Assembly: GCF_001083785.1 (NCBI RefSeq)
Contig: NZ_LAVL01000094.1
Location: 1 to 32,992 of the forward strand
DNA: 32,992 nt
Source of the DNA: Nonomuraea sp. SBT364
Lineage (GTDB): Bacteria; Actinomycetota; Actinomycetes; Streptosporangiales; Streptosporangiaceae
Direction of reading: 5' to 3'
Shown piece after piece: positions 25,413 through 32,992 of this stretch. Every line of letters starts with the position of its first letter. The stretch's first letter is position 1. Under the pieces are notes generated by a model, which was not told the DNA's origin, did no database searches, and saw only the letters and a program-made list of their open reading frames with translations. The translations under genes were made by a program, and so were the position numbers.

Positions 25413-25440
25413 ATCATACGGGAACGAACAATTCCGTTCT
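25413..25440 (-). promoter_or_regulatory. Leaderless promoter and palindromic operator of the tetR gene
   Basis: Minus strand TATGAT (25418-25413) is 7 nt before ATG 25405; TAGAAC is a weak -35 with 17-nt spacer. The palindrome GAACG-N8-CGTTC (25422-25439) fills the spacer, as expected for self-repression. Confidence 0.58.
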
Positions 25441-25466
25441 AAATGCGGGCCACGCTGGTCCGCATG

Positions 25467-25478
25467 TCTATACATAGA
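25467..25478. promoter_or_regulatory. Short palindrome in the divergent tetR/sugar-importer region
   Basis: TCTAT-AC-ATAGA, a perfect 12-bp inverted repeat 52 bp before the binding-protein start. It may be an operator of the import operon. No convincing promoter for the operon was found between 25406 and 25529. Confidence 0.4.
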
Positions 25479-25529
25479 GTTGATATTGCGGTAGAACCGG
25501 GGCGAGGCCGTTGCTCATGGAGGTGTCGG

Positions 25530-26507
25530 ATGAGACGAACCCCGATCGTGCTGGCCCTGGCGAGCGCGCTGGCGCTGACCGCCTGCTCGGCGCCCGCCGG
25601 GGAACAGACGCGGACGACGGCGGCCGGCACGGCGCCGACCGCCGCCGGCGGCGGCACCTACGCCGTCATCACCCACAGCGCCGCCGGCGACTCCTTCTGG
25701 GACGTGGTCAAGAACGGCGCCGAGGCCGCGGGCAAGCAGTACGGCGCGAGCGTCACGTACCAGGGCGACAGCGACCCGGCCAAGCAGTCGCAGCTCATCG
25801 ACCAGGCGGTGTCCGCCAAGGCGGACGGCGTCGTGGTGTCCATGGCCAACCCCGACGCGCTGCGTGAGTCCATCGGCAAGGCCGTCGCGGCCGGCATCCC
25901 GGTCGTCACCATCAACTCCGGCGCCGACGCCTCCAAGGCGATGGGCGCGATCACGCACGTCGGCCAGTCGGAGGACGTGGCCGGGCGCGGCGCCGGCGAA
26001 CAGCTCAAGGCGGCCGGGGTGACCAAGCTGCTGTGCGTGATCCACGAGGCCGGCAACGTGGGCCTCGACCAGCGCTGCAAGGGCGCCGAGGAGACGCTCG
26101 GCGGCACCGTCGAGCGGCTGCAGGTGGACATCGGCAACCTGGCCGACGTGACCTCCAAGGTCGCCGCCAAGCTGCAGTCCGACCAGCAGGTCAACGGCGT
26201 GCTCGCGCTCAACCCGGCCGTCGCCGTCGCCGCCCGCGACGCGATCAGGGACGCGGGGTCGCAGGCCAAGCTGGCCACCTTCGACCTGTCGGCGGACGTG
26301 GTGACCGCCATCGGCGCCGGCGAGATCCTCTTCGCCGTGGACCAGCAGCAGTACCTCCAGGGCTACCTGCCGATCGTGTTCCTGCACCTGTACAAGAACA
26401 ACCTCAACACCGTCGGCGGCGGCCTGCCGGTCAACACCGGGCCCGGCTTCGTCACCAAGGACAACGCCCAGCAGGTGGCCGAGCTGGCCGGGGCGGGCAC
26501 CAGGTGA
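25530..26507 (+). CDS. Sugar ABC transporter substrate-binding lipoprotein (periplasmic-binding-protein 1/4 type)
   Basis: 325-residue lipoprotein. The signal peptide ends in the lipobox L16-T17-A18-C19, so C19 is lipidated and anchors it outside the membrane. A Thr/Ala-rich linker follows, then the two-lobed ribose-type binding fold: YAVITHSAAGDSFWDVVKNG, ADGVVVSMANPDALRESIGK, GIPVVTINSGAD, and later LATFDLSADVVTAIGAGEIL and DQQQYLQGYLPIVFLHLY. This pattern is closest to the fructose/inositol-type proteins (FrcB, IbpA). ATG 25530 has GGAGG 6 nt upstream. The stop overlaps the permease start (GTGA). The sugar cannot be named from sequence alone. Confidence 0.9.
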   Translation: MRRTPIVLALASALALTACSAPAGEQTRTTAAGTAPTAAGGGTYAVITHSAAGDSFWDVVKNGAEAAGKQYGASVTYQGDSDPAKQSQLIDQAVSAKADGVVVSMANPDALRESIGKAVAAGIPVVTINSGADASKAMGAITHVGQSEDVAGRGAGEQLKAAGVTKLLCVIHEAGNVGLDQRCKGAEETLGGTVERLQVDIGNLADVTSKVAAKLQSDQQVNGVLALNPAVAVAARDAIRDAGSQAKLATFDLSADVVTAIGAGEILFAVDQQQYLQGYLPIVFLHLYKNNLNTVGGGLPVNTGPGFVTKDNAQQVAELAGAGTR

Positions 26508-27522
26508 CGGACGAGCGGCTCGCCGACGTCGGCGTGCTGCGCCGCCTGCTGATCCGGCCGGAGCTGGGCGCGGTAGTCGGGGCGCTCGTGGTGTTCGCGT
26601 TCTTCGCCTCGCAGTCGGCGGTGTTCCGCTCGCTCGACGGCGTGGCCAACTGGCTCGACCCGGCCTCGACGCTCGGCATCATGGCGGTGGCGATCGCGCT
26701 GCTCATGATCGGCGGCGAGTTCGACCTGTCGGCCGGCGTGCTGACCGGCACGACCGGGCTGATCCTCGTCACGCTCGCCACCGAGTACGGCCTGAACGTG
26801 TGGCCGGCCATGCTGGTCAGCCTCGTGGTGGCGCTGGCCGTCGGGCTGCTCAACGGGCTGATCGTGACGCGCACCAACCTGCCCAGCTTCATCGTGACGC
26901 TCGGCACGTTCCTCATGCTCCAGGGCCTCAACCTGGGCGTCACCAAGGCGCTCACCGGCACCGTGCAGGTCGGCGGCCTGCGCGAGGCGGGCGGCTACGC
27001 GGGCGCGCAGGCCGTCTTCGCGGGCACCGTCGAGGTCGCCGGCACCTCGTTCCGGGTCGCGATCCTGTGGTGGGTGCTGGTCACCGGGGCGGCCACCTGG
27101 GTGCTCATGCGGTCGCGGGCGGGCAACTGGATCTTCGCGGTGGGCGGCGACGAGCGCGCCGCCCGCGCGGTCGGGGTGCCCGCCGCCCGCACGAAGATCG
27201 CGCTGTTCATGACGACGGCGTTCGCGGCCTGGCTGGTCGGCTCCATGATGGCGCTGCGCTACACGTCCGTGCAGGCCAACATCGGCATCGGGCAGGAGTT
27301 CATCTACATCATCGCCGCCGTGATCGGCGGCTGCCTGCTCACCGGCGGGTACGGCTCCGCGATCGGCGCGGCGATCGGGGCGGTGATCTTCGGTATGGCC
27401 GACAAGGGCATCGTGTTCCTGGGCTGGGACGCCGACTGGTTCAAGTTCTTCCTGGGGGCCATGCTGCTGCTGGCCACGCTCGCCAACCGCCTGGTCCGGC
27501 GGTACGCCGAGGAGGTGCGGCA

Positions 27523-27526
<4 letters not shown>
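26504..27526 (+). CDS. Sugar ABC transporter permease (RbsC/FrcC family)
   Basis: 340-residue inner-membrane permease with 8-10 hydrophobic segments. Family landmarks: LDPASTLGIMAVAIALLMIG, GEFDLSAGVLTGTTGLILV, NGLIVTRTNLPSFIVTLGT, GGDERAARAVGVPAARTK (ATPase-coupling loop) and AAVIGGCLLTGGYGSAIGA. GTG 26504 overlaps the binding-protein stop by 4 bases; its own stop overlaps the ATPase start in TTGA. Gene order binding protein - permease - ATPase is that of frcBCA. Only one permease gene is present, so the channel is presumably a homodimer. Confidence 0.92.
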
Positions 27527-28290
<764 letters not shown>

Positions 28291-28358
28291 AGGCGATCGG
28301 CTGATTGATTACCCTTACGGTGACAAAACACCAAATATCACCGATAAGGGAGCTGTTC

Positions 28359-28724
28359 GTGACTCGTGAAGCCGTGTGGGCCGTCATCTCCGCGATGTAC
28401 GAGGCCTATACCCGGGGGGACCGCGCGGGGATCGACCGACTGCTGCATCCGGATGCCACGATCTTCGACTCGGCCGCGCCCGACCTGATCACCAGCAGGC
28501 GGCAGCTCGACAAGGTACGCGACGCCCGGCCCGCCGACGGCCCGGCCGAGCGCCTGCACGCCTACGACGAGGTCGTGGACGTGTGGGGCGACACCGCGCT
28601 GGCCCGCTACCTGCTGCGGGTCGACTACGCCGGCGGCGAGGTGGACATCGTCAGGACGACCAGCGTGCTGCGGCTCGTGGAGGGCTCCTGGCTCATCGTG
28701 CACGTCCACGAGAACACGCTCTGA
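28359..28724 (+). CDS. SnoaL/NTF2-like small protein
   Basis: 121-residue cone-fold protein of the nuclear-transport-factor-2/SnoaL type. Seen: the first helix VWAVISAMYEAYTRGDRAGI, then RLLHPDATIFDSAAPDLITS, ALARYLLRVDYAGGEVDIVR and the final strand SWLIVHVHENTL. Members act as small-molecule isomerases, hydrolase partners or binding proteins; no catalytic residue can be assigned. GTG 28359 has AAGGGAG about 7 nt upstream; an ATA/ATG-like start at 28305 lacks support. It lies 68 bp after the ABC operon, so it may be co-transcribed or have its own promoter, and it converges on the AfsR-type gene with 20 bp between. Confidence 0.82.
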   Translation: MTREAVWAVISAMYEAYTRGDRAGIDRLLHPDATIFDSAAPDLITSRRQLDKVRDARPADGPAERLHAYDEVVDVWGDTALARYLLRVDYAGGEVDIVRTTSVLRLVEGSWLIVHVHENTL

Positions 28725-28744
28725 CCTGCCCGCGGCGTCGCGGC

Positions 28745-31700
28745 TCACCTGCCACTCGGTGCCGCGCCGAGGTCGCCGGGGAGCCCCGCCCGCAGGGCGC
28801 GCTCGTACGCGCGCGGGCTCAGGCCGGCTCTGACGGCCCGGGTGACGCGGTCGACGTCGCCGCGTTCGGCCGGGGGCAGCGGTGCGCCGGCCGCGTCGCG
28901 GGCCGCCGCGGCGGCGCCGAGCAGCCGGGCGGCCCGGACGTGGTCGCCGGCGAGAGCTTCGGCGCCGGCCAGTCCCTCGAAGGCGAGAGCGAGCGCCCGG
29001 GGGTCGCCGGTGCGGCGGGCGTGGCCGAGCCCCTCCGTGTGGAGCTCGCACGCGGCGCCGGCGTCCCCGCGCTGCTCGGCGATGAATCCGAGTTCGGCCA
29101 GGATGAACGCCACCCCGTGGTCGCCCTCCCAGCGCCGGCACCAGTCGAGCCAGGCGCGGAAGTGGGTCTCGGCGTCGTCCAGCCGGCCCTGGCGCCTGGC
29201 CACGATCCCGAGGCCGACCTCGGCGAACTCCTCGCCGCGCCGGTAGGCGTGGGCGGCGGCCAGCCGTCCGGCCCGTTCGTGGAGCTCCCGGGCCCGGCCG
29301 AGGTCGCCGGTCAGGACGGCGGTCCGGCCGAGCCGGGCCAGCATCTTGGAGACGTCGTTCCACAGCTCCAGGTCGCGGGCGAGCCGGTGCCCCCGCCGGC
29401 GCAGCCGCCCGGCCGTCTCGTAGTCGCCGGCCGTCTCGGCCAGGTCGCCGAGGGTGTAGGCGGTCTGCAACTGCCCCCAGCCGTCGCCGAGTTCGCGGAA
29501 GAGCGCCTGCGCCCGGCCGGCGTCCGCGCGTGCCCGGTCCGCTTCGCCCCGGTAGAGGTGGGCTTCGGCGCGTACGGCCAGGGCCGCGGCGGCGCCCCAG
29601 CGGTCGCCCAGCGCCTCGAAGGCGGCGTGCGCCCGGCCCGCGAGGCCGAGAGGCGCCGCCGGGTCGCCGAACCCGGTCATGCCCAGCGCGACGAACCATC
29701 GGGCGCGAGCCTGCCCCGCCGGGTCGCCGACGGTGTCGTACAGCTTGAGCGCGGCCCGGCTGCCGGTCTCGTCGGTATCGTGCAGGAGCAGCGACATGCC
29801 GGCGCGCCAGGCGCGGGCGGCCGCCCGCAGCGGGGCGGCGCCGCCGGTGGACAGCGCGAGATCGAGCGCACGCCGCGCCTCGGCGAACCTGCCTCGCAGG
29901 AACCAGAACCAGGCCAGGGCGTTGACCAGCCGCAGCGCGGTGTCGGTGACGTCGTGACGGACGGCGTGGGCGAGTGCGGCGCGGGCATTGGCGGTCTCGG
30001 CCTCCAGCCGTCGCAGCCACAGGAGCTGCCCGGGGCCGCGGAGCCCGGCGTCGGCCTGCTCGGCGAAGGCGGCGTAGTGGGCGAGGTGGCGGTCGCGGGT
30101 GCGCCGGTCGTCGTCGCCGGCCTCGGCGAGGCGCTCCGCGCCGTAGGCGGCGACCGACTCCAGCAGGCGGTAGCGGCCGTCGCGCTGGTGCACCAGGGAC
30201 CGGTCGACCAGCCGGGCGAGCAGGCCGAGCACGTCGTCGCGGCTCACCTGCCCGTCCGCGCAGACGGCCTCGGCCGCCTCCAGCGTGCAGCCGTCGGCGC
30301 AGACGGACAGGCGGCGCAGCACGGTCTGCTCGCGCTCGCCGAGCAGGCCCCAGCTCCAGTCGATGGCCGCCCGCAGGGTGCGCTGCCGGGCCGGGGCGCC
30401 GCGCAGGGTCGCGGTGAGCACCCGGAAGCGGTCGTCGAGCCGGGCGGCGAGGTCGGCCACGGGCATGACCCGGACCCGGGCGGCGGCCATCTCCAGCGCG
30501 AGCGGGATGCCGTCGAGGCGGCGGCAGATCGTGGCGACGGCCTCCGCGTCGCCCGGCCCCAGGCGGAAGGCGGGGTCGGCGGCGGTGGCGCGGGCGACGA
30601 ACAGCCGCACCGCGTCCGAGCGTTCCGGCTGGTCCGCGCCCGGTTCCGGCAGGTCCAGGGGCGCGACGGGCCACAGGCGTTCGCCCGCAACGGCGAGCGG
30701 CTCCTGGCTGGTGGCCAGGACGCGCAGGGCGGGCGCCGCGCGCAGCAGCCTGGCGGCCAGCTCGGCGACCGGCTCGACGACGTGCTCGCAGTTGTCCAGG
30801 ACGAGCAGCAGGTCGCGGCCGGCGAGGGCGTCGGCGAGCCGGCCGGGCCGGGAGCGGGCGGGGGCGCGCCCGTCGTCGCGCAGGCCGAGCACCGCCGCGA
30901 CGGCCTCGTGCACCTCGGCGGCGGTGCGCGCGGTGGCGAGCTCCACCAGCCAGGCCCCGTCCGGGTGCCGCGCGGCGGCCCGGCCGGCCGCCGCCAGCGC
31001 GAGGCGGGTCTTGCCGACGCCGCCGGGGCGGGTGGGGGGGACCGGCGGCCGGGCGGCCAGCAGCGCGCCGACGCGGCGCACGTCCCCGGCGCGGCCGATC
31101 AGGTCCGCCAGCGGCGCGGGCAGGTTGCCACGCGACCGCCCCACCGGCACGTCGGCGACCGGCGCGACCACCGCCGGCGAACCGGGCGGCAGGGCGGCGG
31201 GGGCCAGGGCGGGGTCTTGCCGGAGGATTGCCTCGTGCAGGTGGGCCAGGTCGGGGCCGGGGTCGAGGCCGAGGTCGTCGCGCAGCCGCTCGCGCAGGTC
31301 GGCGAGGCTCGCGAGCGCTTCGTCCTGGCGGCCCGCCAGGTACAGGGCGCGGGCGTGCGCGTGGCGCAGCCGCTCGCGCAGCGGGTGCGCGGCGACGAGC
31401 CCGCCCAGCTCGGCCGCGACCAGCGCGTGCTCGCCGAGTTCGAGCCGCGCGCCGGCGAGCTCTTCGAGCGCCACCAGACGCTGCTCCCCCAGCCGCCCGG
31501 CCTCCGTCCGGGCGAACTCCTCGTCGGCGTGGTCGGCGTACGCCGCCGCGCCCCGCCACAGGGCGGCGGCCTCGCCGAGCAGCCGCGCCCTCGCGCGCGG
31601 GTCGCCGGTGGCCTGGCCCGCGCGGCGCAGCAGCGTCTCGAAGCGCCCGGCGTCGACGGCGTCGTCGTCGGCCCGCAGCAGGTATGCCGACGGCCGGGAT

Positions 31701-31957
31701 TCGATCAGGTCGCGGCCGCCCGGCTCGGCCTCCTCCAGGACGCGGCGCAGCAGCGAGACCTTGGACCGCACCGTGCGGACGTGGCCGGCCGGGGGCGCGT
31801 CACCCCACAGGATGCCGGCGAGCCGGTCCACGGAGACGGCGTGGCCCCGGTGCACCAGCAGCGCGGTCAGCAGGGTGCGGATCCTGGTCTCGGGGACGTG
31901 CACGGGCAACCCGCCCGACGTCCGCACCTCCAGGGGGCCCAGCACTCCGAAACGCAC
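28745..31957 (-). CDS. AfsR-type transcriptional regulator (winged helix, BTAD, NB-ARC ATPase, TPR)
   Basis: 1070-residue pathway-regulator-like protein. Residues 1-90: OmpR-type winged helix (RFGVLGPLEVRTSGGLPVHV ... LLTALLVHRGHAVSVDRLAG). About 95-245: bacterial transcriptional activation domain ending LRERLRDDLGLDPGPDLAHL. About 290-600: STAND-type ATPase with P-loop PGGVGKTRLA (K316), Walker B LLLVLDNCEHV (D388) and GIPLALEMAAARV. About 650-1070: TPR-like helical repeats. Such proteins switch on secondary-metabolite genes, with ATP and the repeat domain controlling activity. The start GTG 31957 gives MRFGVLGPLEVR, has a poor ribosome binding site and TACGGT 6 nt upstream, and may be leaderless. 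No biosynthetic cluster is visible except the divergent reductase. Confidence 0.92.
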   Translation of the reverse strand: MRFGVLGPLEVRTSGGLPVHVPETRIRTLLTALLVHRGHAVSVDRLAGILWGDAPPAGHVRTVRSKVSLLRRVLEEAEPGGRDLIESRPSAYLLRADDDAVDAGRFETLLRRAGQATGDPRARARLLGEAAALWRGAAAYADHADEEFARTEAGRLGEQRLVALEELAGARLELGEHALVAAELGGLVAAHPLRERLRHAHARALYLAGRQDEALASLADLRERLRDDLGLDPGPDLAHLHEAILRQDPALAPAALPPGSPAVVAPVADVPVGRSRGNLPAPLADLIGRAGDVRRVGALLAARPPVPPTRPGGVGKTRLALAAAGRAAARHPDGAWLVELATARTAAEVHEAVAAVLGLRDDGRAPARSRPGRLADALAGRDLLLVLDNCEHVVEPVAELAARLLRAAPALRVLATSQEPLAVAGERLWPVAPLDLPEPGADQPERSDAVRLFVARATAADPAFRLGPGDAEAVATICRRLDGIPLALEMAAARVRVMPVADLAARLDDRFRVLTATLRGAPARQRTLRAAIDWSWGLLGEREQTVLRRLSVCADGCTLEAAEAVCADGQVSRDDVLGLLARLVDRSLVHQRDGRYRLLESVAAYGAERLAEAGDDDRRTRDRHLAHYAAFAEQADAGLRGPGQLLWLRRLEAETANARAALAHAVRHDVTDTALRLVNALAWFWFLRGRFAEARRALDLALSTGGAAPLRAAARAWRAGMSLLLHDTDETGSRAALKLYDTVGDPAGQARARWFVALGMTGFGDPAAPLGLAGRAHAAFEALGDRWGAAAALAVRAEAHLYRGEADRARADAGRAQALFRELGDGWGQLQTAYTLGDLAETAGDYETAGRLRRRGHRLARDLELWNDVSKMLARLGRTAVLTGDLGRARELHERAGRLAAAHAYRRGEEFAEVGLGIVARRQGRLDDAETHFRAWLDWCRRWEGDHGVAFILAELGFIAEQRGDAGAACELHTEGLGHARRTGDPRALALAFEGLAGAEALAGDHVRAARLLGAAAAARDAAGAPLPPAERGDVDRVTRAVRAGLSPRAYERALRAGLPGDLGAAPSGR

Positions 31958-31958
31958 C

Positions 31959-31978
31959 CCGCAACCGTATCCGCAACC
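31959..31978. promoter_or_regulatory. 8-bp direct repeat with 12-bp period in the AfsR-type/reductase divergent region
   Basis: CCGCAACC at 31959-31966 and 31971-31978, separated by GTAT, lies immediately upstream of the GTG 31957 start and overlaps its TACGGT -10 box. SARP-type winged helices bind tandem direct repeats, so this is a candidate self-binding site. A separate inverted repeat TTCCGG-N7-CCGGAA (31980-31985, 31993-31998) lies next to it. Confidence 0.5.
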
Positions 31979-32021
31979 TTTCCGGAGACCGGCCGGAACC
32001 CCCCTCCCGCACAGTGGGGCC

Positions 32022-32888
32022 ATGAACGAGACACCGAACGGATCCGTCACCGTCATCGGCCTGGGCCTCATGGGGCAGGCCCTGGCCGCCGCCTTCGCCG
32101 GGGCGGGTCACCCGACCACCGTGTGGAACCGCACGCCCGGCAAGGCGGACGACCTGATCGCCCGGGGAGCCGTGCTCGCGTCCTCCGTGGACGACGCCGT
32201 ACGGGCGAGCGCCCTGGTCGTCGTCTGCCTCAGCGACGCGGACGCGGTCCGGGACACGCTCGGCCCGCACCGGGCGGCGCTGGCCGGGCGGACCCTCGTG
32301 AACCTGACCTCCGGGACCTCCGGCGAGGCTCGCGAGCTGGCGGCGTGGACGGCGGACTACGTGGACGGCGCGATCATGGCGGTTCCCGGCCTGATCGGCA
32401 CGCCGGAGGCGTTCCTGCTGTTCAGCGGCTCGCAGGAGGCGTTCGACAGGCATCGCGACAGCCTGGGACGGCTCGGCACCGCGACCTTCTTCGGCACGGA
32501 TCCCGGGCTGGCCTCCCTGTACGACGTGGCCCTGCTCGGCGTCATGTGGGGCATGCTCAACTCGTTCCTGCACGGGGCGGCGCTGCTGGGGGAGGCCGGG
32601 GTCGACGCGGCGGCGTTCGCGCCGTTCGCGAACCAGTGGGCCGCCAGTGTGACCGGCTTCATCAGCGAGTACGCCGGTCAGATCGACAAGGGCGGCTTCC
32701 CGGCCGATGACGCCACCCTGGAGACCCATCTGGCCACGATGAAGTACCTGGTCCGGGAGAGCGCGGCGGCGGGCGTCGACACCGAGTGGCCCGCCCGCAT
32801 CCAGGCCCTGACCGAGCGTGCCATCGAAGCCGGCCACACCGGCGGCAGCTACGCCGCCCTCATCGAGGTCTTCCGCGGCCGGGCCTGA
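32022..32888 (+). CDS. NAD(P)-dependent imine-reductase-like oxidoreductase
   Basis: 288-residue protein of the 6-phosphogluconate/hydroxyisobutyrate dehydrogenase superfamily. The Rossmann loop is G13-L-G15-L-M-G18 and the cofactor turn VWNRTPGKADDL favours NADPH. VNLTSGTSGEAR and DGAIMAVPGLIGTPEA are features I associate with imine reductases rather than hydroxyacid dehydrogenases; the LYDVALL helix carries D168 where imine reductases have a catalytic Asp or Tyr. The natural substrate is unknown; imine reduction in secondary metabolism is plausible given the divergent AfsR-type regulator. ATG 32022 has a GTGGGG stretch upstream but no typical ribosome binding site. Confidence 0.85.
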   Translation: MNETPNGSVTVIGLGLMGQALAAAFAGAGHPTTVWNRTPGKADDLIARGAVLASSVDDAVRASALVVVCLSDADAVRDTLGPHRAALAGRTLVNLTSGTSGEARELAAWTADYVDGAIMAVPGLIGTPEAFLLFSGSQEAFDRHRDSLGRLGTATFFGTDPGLASLYDVALLGVMWGMLNSFLHGAALLGEAGVDAAAFAPFANQWAASVTGFISEYAGQIDKGGFPADDATLETHLATMKYLVRESAAAGVDTEWPARIQALTERAIEAGHTGGSYAALIEVFRGRA

Positions 32889-32932
32889 CCGCTCGCCCGG
32901 CGTGGCCGTACCGGCGCAGGGGCGGCCGGGGG

Positions 32933-32992
32933 TCAGCCGGTGGTCATGCCCTGGGCCAGGTCGGCGGGGGCGGCGCCGGCGGAGCTGGCGGC
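32933..32992 (-). CDS. 3' end of a minus-strand gene (partial)
   Basis: Reading the minus strand from the window edge gives 19 sense codons, AASSAGAAPADLAQGMTTG, then TGA at 32935-32933. It is placed convergent to the reductase gene. The fragment is too short to assign; the small polar/alanine composition would fit the C-terminal end of a transporter or other protein. Confidence 0.35.
   Translation of the reverse strand, partial: AASSAGAAPADLAQGMTTG

Noticed and set aside
25480..25508. TTGATA as -35 box of the sugar-import operon
   Set aside because: No TAnnnT hexamer is found 16-19 nt downstream.
28376..32710. Very long plus-strand open frame opposite the AfsR-type gene
   Set aside because: Low-complexity Gly/Ala/Arg/Pro translation, no domain, antisense to a multidomain regulator; a GC-skew shadow.

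Overview
The DNA is very GC-rich, with the third-position GC bias, GTG/TTG starts and 4-base ATGA/GTGA/TTGA gene overlaps of a high-GC actinomycete. A classical menaquinone cluster (menE/menC/menD), a large AfsR-type regulator and a GarA homologue point to the Streptosporangiales (Nonomuraea/Streptosporangium-like) rather than Streptomyces, which makes menaquinone by the futalosine route. This placement is inferred from gene content. I see no rRNA, tRNA, insertion sequence, prophage or CRISPR array.

Layout. Bases 1-107 form a perfect 37-bp inverted repeat in front of trpF. Bases 142-6731 carry trpF, a GNAT acetyltransferase, a CDP-alcohol phosphatidyltransferase, a sugar nucleotidyltransferase fused to a degenerate phosphohexomutase, a zinc-ribbon GarA/OdhI-like FHA protein, an FtsR-like MerR regulator and a DUF151 nuclease. 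Bases 6732-10778 hold a second MerR regulator (Rv1830/McdR-like), a tandem glycine riboswitch and gcvP with a strong terminator. The order phosphatidyltransferase - garA - MerR - DUF151 - MerR - gcvP matches the mycobacterial Rv1822-Rv1832 neighbourhood, a conserved block tying glycine cleavage to control of 2-oxoglutarate flux.

Bases 10864-16193 hold a TPR protein, a small membrane protein, an alpha/beta hydrolase, a small Cys-containing protein (DUF5999-like), a TetR regulator, a helical protein of unknown function, an HrdB-like sigma factor and a small exported protein. Bases 16239-20020 are the menaquinone genes: menE diverges from menC-menD, which overlap. A STAS-domain protein lacking the phosphorylatable serine overlaps the end of menD.

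Bases 20486-28724 are accessory metabolism with local regulators. They comprise a HutC-type GntR regulator, a FadR-type regulator coupled to a HAD hydrolase and divergent from a CoA-transferase/CitE-like lyase pair, a TetR regulator divergent from an FrcBCA-like sugar ABC importer, and a SnoaL-like protein. Bases 28745-32888 hold a 1070-residue AfsR-type (BTAD/NB-ARC/TPR) regulator divergent from an imine-reductase-like enzyme. The last 60 bases are the 3' end of another minus-strand gene.

The most interesting non-coding signals are the terminal inverted repeat, a recurring arrangement of a -10 box about 7 nt before a start codon that lacks a ribosome binding site (leaderless regulators and men/CoA-transferase genes), an 8-bp direct repeat with 12-bp period at the AfsR-type gene start, and a 12-bp tandem repeat that extends the N-terminus of the HAD hydrolase. 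I found no clearly new multigene system; the best leads are small departures in known families.
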